DNA from: Syntrophaceae bacterium
Lineage (GTDB): Bacteria; Desulfobacterota; DTXE01
Length of the DNA stretch: 5,877 nucleotides
NCBI GenBank assembly: GCA_012962595.1
Contig: DTXE01000423.1
Span: 1 to 5,877, forward strand
Direction: 5' to 3'
Shown here one piece after another: positions 1 to 5,877 of this stretch. The position numbers and the translations under genes are program-made. The notes below the pieces were generated by a model, which was given only the letters and a program-made list of their open reading frames with translations, searched no databases and was not told where the DNA came from. Position 1 is the stretch's first letter. Each line of letters starts with the position of its first letter.

Positions 1-96
1 TCCTGACACTATGATCCAAAAATGTAACCTATTGATTTTATTGAATGTAGCTACTTTGAAAAACAAGAAATGTGCCTAGAGACTGTCAAATATGGG

Positions 97-247
97 TTTT
101 TGCTATGCCCTATTTGCCCAGGTTGGGGCGGCCGTTTCAAAATGGTTTAGTCAACCTCGACCATGGGAATAGTTTCTCTGTCCAAACAAACCATTTTGAA
201 ACGGCCTCGGGTACCCCGCCACACTTATCATGGGCATAAAGCAAAAA
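97..247. repeat. 151-bp imperfect inverted repeat with perfect 19-bp inner arms
   Basis: The inner arms GGCCGTTTCAAAATGGTTT (130-148) and its exact reverse complement (188-206) flank a 39-base centre. Outside them, TTTTTGCTATGCCC (97-110) pairs with GGGCATAAAGCAAAAA (232-247), the same sequence inverted with a 2-base gap. The segments between inner and outer arms differ in length (19 and 25 bases) but share G-rich character. A perfect 19-bp inverted repeat is very unlikely by chance in a window of this size. It could be a small non-autonomous element (MITE-like), a recombination site or a large structured RNA. No open reading frame lies inside, and I see no clear target-site duplication. Apart from this repeat, I see nothing I can call in the gene-free stretch 1-293. 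Confidence 0.75.
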
Positions 248-293
248 AGAAATCCCCCTGCCTATAAAATTCCCAAGCAAAATGGGCAAGAGG

Positions 294-3200
294 TTAGGAT
301 GATAGGATTTTGCCGCTATAGGGTTTATCTAAAAGGAGCCAGCAGGCCAATTCTAGATAATCGGCTAGGTGACGAGTAATGAGGAGATTATTTCTAACAT
401 ATTCCCTTGCCCTTTTTCCCATTCTCTCTGCTTCTTCAGGATGGACCAGCAGAGACTTTATCCTTCCTGCCGATTCTTCTTTGGAATATTCCAAATTGCC
501 GTTTTTGTCCACATCTCCTACCAAGTAACCAGTAACTCCATCCATTATCTGGTATCTCAATCCACCTACATTACCTGCCACTACAGGTTTTCCTTTCCAC
601 ATCCCTTCAGTAGCGGTTAACCCAAACCCTTCACGGAGGGATTTTTGTAGGATAATAGCCGCTGCCCTCTGTAAGGCATTTACCTCCAAGTGGTTTTCTC
701 TTATAGGTGTGGCCGCCAGTTCTAGGATATGTATATCTGGCTCTCCAACCACTTCCTTTTTAACATCCTCCAGTATGGCCATCCCCTCTGGATCATCGGT
801 GGCCATGGCCCCGGCAAACACCAGCTGGGCATCCACGCTTTCTCTAACTAAACTAAAGGCCTCAATCACTCCCTTAGGGTCTTTAAACATATCAAAGCGG
901 GATATCTGTAATATCACAGGTCTAGCCTTATCTATTCCATATTTGTCCAAAACAGCATAAACGAACCCTTGAGGCAATTCTATGTTTTTAGGACTTAGGG
1001 GATCAATGGATGGAGGCATAATTACCTTTGGCATATCTAAATCCTTAGGGATAAATTCGGGGATATGAAAGATGGCTAAGTCTGCATATCTAACATAGTT
1101 TCTTATGAATGACCAAACCCTGTAATGGGGGCTGGAGAGGTCAATATGGCATCTCCAGATTATTTTCTTTTCCGGAAATTGCTCTTTTATGAGAGGGATC
1201 ATCCCTGCCGGCTGGGGGTCATGGATGATTATGATATCACCATAGAACCTCCCCTCACTTAGAAACCTTTTAAAATTGTCCTTAGTGTACCTCTTATAGA
1301 CATTCTCCATGGTCTTTGTCCATGGAACCTTTCCTCCCTGAAGTGCATTGTGTACCGTCTTAGTTACCGCAAAGAATTCATGGGTACCAGGAATTACCTC
1401 CCAGCCTGTATTCATCCCTATCTCATTAGATAGTGGTATTAGTCTATTTAGTATCTCTGCCACACCTCCACCTATCGCTGTAGAATTGATATGTAGCAAG
1501 CGTTTACCGGACAAAAGGTTAATGTACTCTCTTATCCTTTCTATCTGTTGGGCTGGAGCAATTCCCTCAAAGTCTTCCAGCATGAGCCGCTCTTGGATAG
1601 TGAGCTGGGGGATTTTGACCTCCTTAATGGGAATGGTTTTTTTGGTTACTACTTCTTGGATCAGGCTTTCAGGAACCCCAAGGAGAACATGTGTCAGATC
1701 TTTAGATATATTTCCCTCACCCATTAATTCCCTAATGGTGGCTTCAAGGACCTCCTCATCACCAATTCCTGCCTCTTTGAGGCAACGGAGGAGCAACTTT
1801 CTAGAAAACCAGTCTCTTTCTACACATGCGGCTATTCTCTTAGGTACTCCTTTCCCTCCCATAAAACTATAACTTGCCCAACTGAAGGCAGAACAGGGTA
1901 TGAATAACCCATCAGGAAGGGTCCATGCTAAATGATAGGAATCTGCCAAATCCTTTAACCGGTTGGCAAAGTTGGGTGGAGAGATTTCCTTAGACATCTG
2001 CCTTAAGCGGTTCACCAGCAATTCCTGTATCCCGGCTTCGAAGATCATATAGCCACTCAGTGGCCTCTTTCCCCAATGGCCTTGAATGGCATTTATAAGG
2101 CGTTTGCCGAAATTCTTCCCCTCTTTGGCAAACTCTTTCCAGACGGCACTAAACTTCTCTGCCTTTGCTATCTGCTGACCAAGAGAGAGGAAATAAAATA
2201 GCTTGGGATAGTCTCCACCCATACCGGGCGATATGTTAGTAATCACCACTCTGCCTGTTAAGGGATCGAGCCGGCACACCTGTCTTGATGCCAGAAGTGC
2301 GGGATAGTCATGATAACTGACAACCAGCCACTTCAACGGGGCTAAGGTAAGGTCATCCGGTGATACATGTATCCCTATGAAGGCATTAACTCCCCTTACA
2401 TAGCTCTCTGATTCTGTTAATCTGGCCATGGTCAGGATATGTCCGGCATCAAAATTCTTCAGCAGATCGTCAATCTTTTCCTTGTTAACATTTACCAACA
2501 GATTTGTGGGAGGATAGAGGCGGAGTAATTTTCTGGCCATCTCCTCTTTAAGTGCAAGAACTGATGGATGGGGGAAGATAGCAAATATAGTTTTTACCAT
2601 CTCCACTATACCCTCATCCGAGTGGAGGTCATAAGGCAAGATTGTTTTATCTAGGTTGTATTCTATTTTAGACATAAATTCTCCTATGGCTTGGCTGATA
2701 TCATAAAATCTTGCCTTAAGAGGTATCTTTAAGGTGTTGTATACAAAATTCTCAAATTCTTTTTGATATTTCTTAATTAAACGCTCCTTTATGGAAGTTA
2801 TCTTTATTCTTTTATCATCTGATGTAGTAAGCTCCTCCGGCATAAGAAGTGCCAAATCGGGTATAAGTCCTTCCATAAAAATGATCTTAGGCGGGAGTGC
2901 ACATGGTATTTCTGCCTTCTCCCACATACTTAAGAAATGTGGCCGTTGCTTTAAAAATTCCTTTATTTGTCCATCAATCAAGGTTTCAAGCTGAGGGTAA
3001 ATAAAAGACTCTGCTACCTTAACATCTACTTTTGAAAAATCGGCCTTTATCCTCTTAATTTGAGCTACAATAGTGGCCACCCGAGCCAGATAAAGAGATA
3101 TTAAGCCCTCAAGGATCTTGGTCCTTTCAAATTCTTGGCTAAATGCATAATGGAGGAGGAAGAGATAGGCAGTTTCTGTCCATAGGGGAAGGGAAAAATC

Positions 3201-4238
3201 AAATTCTGAGAGCCTATGGGGTCCTGCCTCAGAAGGTATCTGTAAACAGGAGAGTATCTTTTTGGGTAGTATCCTTTGGTAAAGATGAGAGAAATCTAAA
3301 ACCCCTTTTTTATAACTATTAATGAGTCCTAAGATATTTATGTCTACGGGATCAGGTTCTTCCTCCTTCTGAATTCCATAACTGCATATATGCTGAACCA
3401 AGGTAGGTCTTTTCTGCCACCAGCCCCTGTGGGCTATAATCTGATCAAATAGGGTGCGGATTACCTGATAGATGTAACTTGGCTGGATATCATATCTTTT
3501 GCCCTGAAGCTTTGCCCCGGGATAAACCTCACATATCCTTACCTCATACACAATAGCATTGGTAACAAGCCAAACATCTATCCCATAACCACCATAGCCA
3601 TCCTTTTTTAAGTCAGGAAGCTCTTTCACATACTTCCCTAATAGATGGTAGGAGATACCCCACATTCCCGGTAAGGGTTCCCTTATGTGCATCTTATAAA
3701 GACTAGTGATGAGAGGAGACACTATGTTTTTGCAAAGCATTCCCTCAAAGTAGTGTCGGTTAAAACGTGGAATGACCAGATCCACTCCTTCCCTGACCAT
3801 GGGCTCACAGAGAAGCTTTATCCAATCAGGTCTTAGTCCTCTCCCTTGCTTCTGGATTAAATCTGCCTCCAGTAAAACTAAATTTGCTTTTAAGGCCTGG
3901 GCAATCTGGATAATTGCCATGATACTATAACCCCTTCCTTTGACCTGAGGCCCCTTTTTGAGGAAGGCGATTCGTCTTATGTTTTTCGCTCTATCCATGG
4001 GAATGGCATTTATGACCTTCAAGGCATCCTTACCTGTATTTTCTCCCACACAGACAATAACTGCCCTCATATCTCCATAGTATGTTTCAAGTCCTTTATT
4101 GGCCATTTTCAACACATGGGTAATGGTATCCTTTTCATTCACAAAGGGAATGCCCACTACTAAATCAGCCTGACCTATCTCTTTGGCTTCTTTAAGTGGT
4201 TGCCTTATGCTTTGGGTGTAGATCTTATTTTTAAACAC
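294..4238 (-). CDS. Three-part fusion: GT-A glycosyltransferase, unknown middle region, TreT-type trehalose synthase
   Basis: This 1314-residue protein is about three times the length of a usual TreT (near 400). Residues about 24-290 are a GT-A fold resembling bacterial glucosylglycerate synthases (VVGIPFVNE at 28-35 region, EAD at 124-126, GYGIDVWLV near 217-225). A helical tail typical of that family follows to about 435. Residues about 440-875 match no family I know. Residues about 880-1305 are a GT4 TreT domain, which in known members joins glucose from UDP- or ADP-glucose to glucose to form trehalose. No signal peptide or clear membrane segment is seen, so it is probably cytoplasmic. The start is GTG at 4238: an in-frame TGA lies 9 bases upstream (4248-4250), and the next Met (residue 45) would cut off the first GT strand. 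The Shine-Dalgarno is weak (GGTG, 4 bases before the start). The frame is intact, so this is a true fusion and not an assembly of fragments. The product of the N-terminal half is inferred. Confidence 0.9.
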   Translation of the reverse strand: MFKNKIYTQSIRQPLKEAKEIGQADLVVGIPFVNEKDTITHVLKMANKGLETYYGDMRAVIVCVGENTGKDALKVINAIPMDRAKNIRRIAFLKKGPQVKGRGYSIMAIIQIAQALKANLVLLEADLIQKQGRGLRPDWIKLLCEPMVREGVDLVIPRFNRHYFEGMLCKNIVSPLITSLYKMHIREPLPGMWGISYHLLGKYVKELPDLKKDGYGGYGIDVWLVTNAIVYEVRICEVYPGAKLQGKRYDIQPSYIYQVIRTLFDQIIAHRGWWQKRPTLVQHICSYGIQKEEEPDPVDINILGLINSYKKGVLDFSHLYQRILPKKILSCLQIPSEAGPHRLSEFDFSLPLWTETAYLFLLHYAFSQEFERTKILEGLISLYLARVATIVAQIKRIKADFSKVDVKVAESFIYPQLETLIDGQIKEFLKQRPHFLSMWEKAEIPCALPPKIIFMEGLIPDLALLMPEELTTSDDKRIKITSIKERLIKKYQKEFENFVYNTLKIPLKARFYDISQAIGEFMSKIEYNLDKTILPYDLHSDEGIVEMVKTIFAIFPHPSVLALKEEMARKLLRLYPPTNLLVNVNKEKIDDLLKNFDAGHILTMARLTESESYVRGVNAFIGIHVSPDDLTLAPLKWLVVSYHDYPALLASRQVCRLDPLTGRVVITNISPGMGGDYPKLFYFLSLGQQIAKAEKFSAVWKEFAKEGKNFGKRLINAIQGHWGKRPLSGYMIFEAGIQELLVNRLRQMSKEISPPNFANRLKDLADSYHLAWTLPDGLFIPCSAFSWASYSFMGGKGVPKRIAACVERDWFSRKLLLRCLKEAGIGDEEVLEATIRELMGEGNISKDLTHVLLGVPESLIQEVVTKKTIPIKEVKIPQLTIQERLMLEDFEGIAPAQQIERIREYINLLSGKRLLHINSTAIGGGVAEILNRLIPLSNEIGMNTGWEVIPGTHEFFAVTKTVHNALQGGKVPWTKTMENVYKRYTKDNFKRFLSEGRFYGDIIIIHDPQPAGMIPLIKEQFPEKKIIWRCHIDLSSPHYRVWSFIRNYVRYADLAIFHIPEFIPKDLDMPKVIMPPSIDPLSPKNIELPQGFVYAVLDKYGIDKARPVILQISRFDMFKDPKGVIEAFSLVRESVDAQLVFAGAMATDDPEGMAILEDVKKEVVGEPDIHILELAATPIRENHLEVNALQRAAAIILQKSLREGFGLTATEGMWKGKPVVAGNVGGLRYQIMDGVTGYLVGDVDKNGNLEYSKEESAGRIKSLLVHPEEAERMGKRAREYVRNNLLITRHLADYLELACWLLLDKPYSGKILSS
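324..1601 (-). other. Domain: TreT-type trehalose glycosyltransferring synthase, GT4 (residues 880-1305)
   Basis: The domain carries the TreT motif series in order: INSTAIGGGVAEIL (917-930, Gly-rich N-terminal loop), GTHEFFAVTKTVHNALQGG (951-969), HDPQPAG (1006-1012), WRCHIDLSSP (1028-1037), ISRFDMFKDPKGVIEAF (1112-1128, with R1114 and K1119 at the donor-phosphate positions), and LREGFGLTATEGMWKGKPVVAG. The last holds the GT4 EX7E pair E1203/E1211. Known TreT enzymes are retaining synthases that make trehalose from a nucleotide-glucose and glucose. All the key residues I can identify are present, so this half is predicted to be active. Trehalose phosphorylase of the GT4 type is the main alternative, but the FF-VTK-HNALQG and SRFDxxKDP motifs fit TreT as well or better. 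Confidence 0.85.
1614..2921 (-). other. Unrecognised middle region of the fusion protein (residues about 440-875)
   Basis: I do not recognise this stretch of about 435 residues. Its first part (460-600) is mostly charged, probably helical sequence. A more globular part follows, with strands and motifs that look conserved in character: KWLVVSYHDYPALLA (636-650), NISPGMGGDYPK (668-679), IQGHWGKRPLSGY (718-730) and SFMGGKGVPKR (791-801). It contains several His, Asp and Lys residues that could be catalytic, but no motif that I can assign. It is too long for a linker and ends just before the TreT domain. Possible roles include a third enzyme acting on the glycosylated intermediate, or an oligomerisation or regulatory module. 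Both are guesses. The boundaries are approximate. Confidence 0.5.
2934..4238 (-). other. Domain: GT-A glycosyltransferase, glucosylglycerate synthase-like (residues 1-435)
   Basis: The opening strand motif VVGIPFVNEKDTI, the PDWIKLLCEPM helix, RFNRHYFEG, IVSPLITSLY and the GGYGIDVWL block follow the order of bacterial GT2/GT81-like glucosylglycerate synthases. These transfer glucose or mannose from a nucleotide sugar to glycerate or phosphoglycerate. The helical segment near residues 350-390 (LWTETAYLF to YLARVATIV) also resembles the C-terminal part of that family, so the domain seems complete. Two positions look unusual from memory of the family. The metal-binding DxD is EAD (E124, D126), and the GAKxH motif, whose His is a metal ligand in related synthases, reads GAKLQ (Q245). 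Donor and acceptor cannot be read from sequence. It could instead be a different GT-A enzyme or a weakened copy. Confidence 0.7.
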
Positions 4239-4275
4239 CTTACACCATCAAATAGAAAGTTGCTTGCTCACCGCA

Positions 4276-4380
4276 TTCAATGTCCTGCTTCTGGTAATAT
4301 TTGCGGCCAACTTATCTGTAATCTCCCTTAGCTAGATAAGTGGTTGTGAGATATAGATAAAATTGGCGTAATACATTGAA
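4276..4380. repeat. Two nested short inverted repeats in the divergent intergenic region
   Basis: Outer arms TTCAATGT (4276-4283) and ACATTGAA (4373-4380) enclose inner arms ACTTATCT (4310-4317) and AGATAAGT (4334-4341). The two centres are within about 3 bases of each other. The region lies between the divergent start codons at 4238 and 4493, so it could be an operator or a folded leader of the large minus-strand gene. I found no convincing minus-strand promoter here. Eight-base arms can arise by chance, so this is tentative. Confidence 0.3.
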
Positions 4381-4432
4381 CCTCATATAGCATTCCAGAA
4401 AGGTATTAGCAAGTCTTTAGTAGAACCCCGTC

Positions 4433-4462
4433 TTGACAGGTCTGACTCCCTGAAGATAAGAT
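4433..4462 (+). promoter_or_regulatory. Probable sigma70-type promoter of the DUF763 gene
   Basis: A perfect -35 TTGACA (4433-4438) is followed after 18 bases by TAAGAT (4457-4462), a 4/6 match to TATAAT. Transcription would start near 4469, giving a short leader of about 24 bases that contains the ribosome binding site. Confidence 0.5.
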
Positions 4463-4480
4463 AACCGAAGTTAAGCAAAT

Positions 4481-4486
4481 AGGGAG
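4481..4486 (+). promoter_or_regulatory. Ribosome binding site of the DUF763 gene
   Basis: AGGGAG lies six bases before ATG 4493 and fixes that start codon, in agreement with the conserved N-terminus of the family. Confidence 0.7.
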
Positions 4487-4492
4487 AAGTGA

Positions 4493-5572
4493 ATGCACCG
4501 AACAGGTATTGCCCAATTACCTCTCCATTATGGTAAGGTTCCACCATGGCTTTTTGAGCGGATGACCAAAATGGCCCGTGAGATCACCTTAATTATACTG
4601 GATGAATTTGGTCCCCATGAAGTCCTTACCAGGTTATCAGACCCATTTTGGTTTCAGGCATTTGGATGTGTGCTTGGCTTCGACTGGCATTCATCAGGCA
4701 TTACCACCACGGTCTGTGGCGCCCTAAAGGAAGGACTTAAGGGGCTCGAAAGGGATACAGGGCTTTTTGTAGCTGGAGGGAAGGGGAAGGTATCCCTCCG
4801 GACCCCTCTGGAGATAGAAACTACTGCCCAAGCCTATCCTTTAAAGACAGATGCACGAGCCCTGATATATGCAAGCAGGATGTCGGCAAAGGTAGACAAT
4901 AACGCACTTCAGGATGGGTATACCATCTATCATCACTGTTTTATTTTTACTGAGAAGGGATCATGGACCGTGATACAGCAGGGTATGAACCCAGAAACCC
5001 ATTTTGCCAGACGCTATCACTGGCTAGGAAGTAAGGTTCAGGATTTTGTGTGTGAACCCCATTCTGGCATCTGTTGTGATTATAAAGGTAAAGTAATTGA
5101 TTTGGTGGCAAAAGAGAGTATTGAAGCAAGAAAGAATATAGCCTTACTTTCTACACAGAATCCAGATAAGACCATAAAAGAGCTTGAAAGGATTCAATCC
5201 CTCACCTTGCCTAGGGAGCATCACATATTGGTTAGAGATTTGGACCCCAAGGCCCTTAGGAAGATACTTATCTCCACTTACGAAAGGCAGCCTCAGGACT
5301 TTAAGACCCTGTTAGGCCTGCCCAAAGTGGGCCCCAAGACCATAAGGGCCTTGGCCCTTATATCCGAACTTATATATGGCACCCCTATAAGTCATAAGGA
5401 CCCCGCAAAGTTTTCTTTTGCTCATGGGGGAAAGGACGGCCATCCCTATCCCGTGGATCGAAAGGTCTACGATAGGTCTATAGAAATTTTGCATAAGGCC
5501 ATATCCAAGGCCAGAGTTGGAGATAGAGAAAAACTTAGTGCCCTTAAGCGCCTCTCGCATTTTCAGGTGTAA
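4493..5572 (+). CDS. DUF763 (COG1415) family protein with C-terminal helix-hairpin-helix
   Basis: The protein has 359 residues, normal for the family. It begins with the family hallmark RTGIAQLPLHYGKVPPWLF and continues with RLSDPFWFQAFGCVLGFDW and HSSGITTTVCGALKEGL (to about residue 82). The central part has a beta-rich block near 142-165 (GYTIYHHCFIF, WTVIQQGMN) and a Cys-rich CEPHSGICC at 187-195. Residues 273-296 form a helix-hairpin-helix (LLGLPKVGPKTIRALALI), a non-specific nucleic-acid-binding motif, followed at 318-333 by HPYPVDRKVYDRSIEIL. The family occurs in archaea and thermophilic bacteria and, as far as I know, has no proven function. DNA or RNA binding is inferred from the HhH. 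ATG at 4493 is supported by AGGGAG six bases upstream and by the conserved N-terminus. A methyltransferase gene follows 121 bp downstream on the same strand. Confidence 0.92.
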   Translation: MHRTGIAQLPLHYGKVPPWLFERMTKMAREITLIILDEFGPHEVLTRLSDPFWFQAFGCVLGFDWHSSGITTTVCGALKEGLKGLERDTGLFVAGGKGKVSLRTPLEIETTAQAYPLKTDARALIYASRMSAKVDNNALQDGYTIYHHCFIFTEKGSWTVIQQGMNPETHFARRYHWLGSKVQDFVCEPHSGICCDYKGKVIDLVAKESIEARKNIALLSTQNPDKTIKELERIQSLTLPREHHILVRDLDPKALRKILISTYERQPQDFKTLLGLPKVGPKTIRALALISELIYGTPISHKDPAKFSFAHGGKDGHPYPVDRKVYDRSIEILHKAISKARVGDREKLSALKRLSHFQV

Positions 5573-5627
5573 GTGAAAAATGTGTTTTGGTCAATTTAAA
5601 CCGGGCCAATTCTCTAAAATTTTGGCC

Positions 5628-5656
5628 TTGACTAGATAACTCCACTTATGTTAAAT
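5628..5656 (+). promoter_or_regulatory. Probable sigma70-type promoter of the methyltransferase gene
   Basis: TTGACT (5628-5633, 5/6 match to the -35 consensus) is followed after exactly 17 bases by TTAAAT (5651-5656, 4/6 match to the -10). The expected start of transcription, near 5663, falls inside the palindromic repeat at 5656-5674. This suggests the gene can be expressed separately from the DUF763 gene upstream. Confidence 0.5.
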
Positions 5657-5674
5657 TCAATTGAAACAATTGAA
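5656..5674. repeat. Palindrome plus 9-bp-spaced direct repeat at the methyltransferase start site
   Basis: TTCAATTGAA (5656-5665) is a perfect 10-bp palindrome, and its CAATTGAA part is repeated at 5667-5674. The pair overlaps the predicted transcription start, where a bound regulator would block initiation. The operator role is inferred from position only. Confidence 0.4.
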
Positions 5675-5680
5675 GTTTTG

Positions 5681-5686
5681 GGAGTG
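5681..5686 (+). promoter_or_regulatory. Ribosome binding site of the methyltransferase gene
   Basis: GGAGTG lies seven bases upstream of ATG 5694 and supports that start for the edge-truncated gene. Confidence 0.7.
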
Positions 5687-5693
5687 TTTTAAA

Positions 5694-5877
5694 ATGAGCC
5701 TATGTAACGAAATTCTATTCAAAGACCCACGGTTCATTCATGAAAATTATTCAAAGGAAGCCCAAGTAGTTCTTTACCTGGGCAATTGTTTAGACCTGCT
5801 GTCTCAAATACCTGATGGTGAAGCAAAACTGGTAGTTACTTCACCCCCTTATAACCTGGGTAAACCCTATGAAAAAA
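5694..5877 (+). CDS. Site-specific DNA methyltransferase, N-terminal part (runs off the right edge)
   Basis: Only the first 61 codons are present. Residues 27-41 (LYLGNCLDLLSQIPD) and the catalytic motif IV TSPPYNLGKPYE at 49-60 are typical of amino-methyltransferases that methylate adenine N6 or cytosine N4 with S-adenosylmethionine. Motif IV lies close to the N-terminus, which fits the beta-class order (catalytic motif before the AdoMet-binding FxGxG). The S in SPPY is more common in N4-cytosine enzymes, but TSPPYN-GK-YE proteins include both kinds, so the base is not decided. The start is ATG at 5694, with GGAGTG seven bases upstream. It may be half of a restriction-modification system or an orphan enzyme; the deciding sequence lies outside the window. 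Confidence 0.88.
   Translation, partial: MSLCNEILFKDPRFIHENYSKEAQVVLYLGNCLDLLSQIPDGEAKLVVTSPPYNLGKPYEK

Noticed and set aside
2..79. Plus-strand open frame entering from the left edge and stopping at TAG 77-79 (25 codons)
   Set aside because: Too short to judge, shows no recognisable family motif, and contains no feature that separates it from chance.
130..206. Two inverted GTTTCAAAATGG-type arms considered as CRISPR repeats
   Set aside because: The copies are inverted and not direct, there are only two, and no further repeat-spacer units exist.
270..290. CCCA/TGGG hairpin just after the fusion gene stop on the minus strand, considered as a terminator
   Set aside because: The stem is only 4 bp, and the T-rich tract lies more than 20 bases farther on.
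345..354. 10-mer GGCCAATTCT shared with 5604-5613
   Set aside because: Repeats of this length are expected by chance many times in a window of this size.
1348..1872. Plus-strand open frame of 174 codons opposite the TreT and middle regions, and similar shorter ones
   Set aside because: Ser/Ile-rich low-quality translation lying opposite a well-supported coding frame, with no family motif.
4240..4248. Minus-strand ATG-GTG-TAA minicistron just ahead of the GTG start of the fusion gene
   Set aside because: Two codons with no ribosome binding site; most likely chance, though it overlaps the weak GGTG Shine-Dalgarno candidate.
5604..5627. GGCCAA/TTGGCC inverted repeat after the DUF763 gene, considered as a terminator
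   Set aside because: Only a 6-bp stem with a 12-base loop and no following T-tract in either direction.

Overview
The window most likely comes from a thermophilic or anaerobic bacterium of moderate G+C content. Three things point that way: a TreT-type trehalose synthase domain and a DUF763 protein, both families typical of archaea and heat-loving bacteria; frequent AGG/AGA arginine and ATA isoleucine codons; and bacterial Shine-Dalgarno and sigma70-like promoter sequences ahead of the two plus-strand genes. The N-terminal glycosyltransferase resembles bacterial glucosylglycerate synthases. The sequence alone does not allow a species or phylum assignment.

Layout. Positions 1-293 hold no convincing gene but contain a 151-bp imperfect inverted repeat (97-247) built around two perfect 19-bp arms. 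Positions 294-4238 on the minus strand encode one 1314-residue protein. It has an N-terminal GT-A glycosyltransferase region, a middle region of about 435 residues that I do not recognise, and a C-terminal GT4 trehalose synthase (TreT) domain. A 254-bp intergenic region follows, from which the genes on either side are transcribed divergently. Positions 4493-5572 on the plus strand encode a DUF763 protein of 359 residues. Its C-terminal helix-hairpin-helix and a following PVD motif resemble the active-site layout of HhH-GPD DNA glycosylases. After 121 bp with a probable promoter and a palindromic repeat, the first 61 codons of a DNA methyltransferase (TSPPY motif) start at 5694 and run off the right edge.

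How the genes may work together. The large protein is most simply read as a sugar-based compatible-solute or glycan enzyme. One end could make a glucosylglycerate-like product and the other end trehalose, both from nucleotide-sugar donors. The plus-strand pair looks unrelated to it and DNA-centred: a probable nucleic-acid-binding HhH protein followed by a modification methyltransferase. Whether that pair forms part of a restriction, defence or repair module depends on genes beyond the right edge.

The points most worth following up are the three-part fusion with its unknown central region, possible loss of metal-ligand residues in its N-terminal glycosyltransferase, and the DNA-glycosylase-like Lys/Asp signature in the DUF763 protein.
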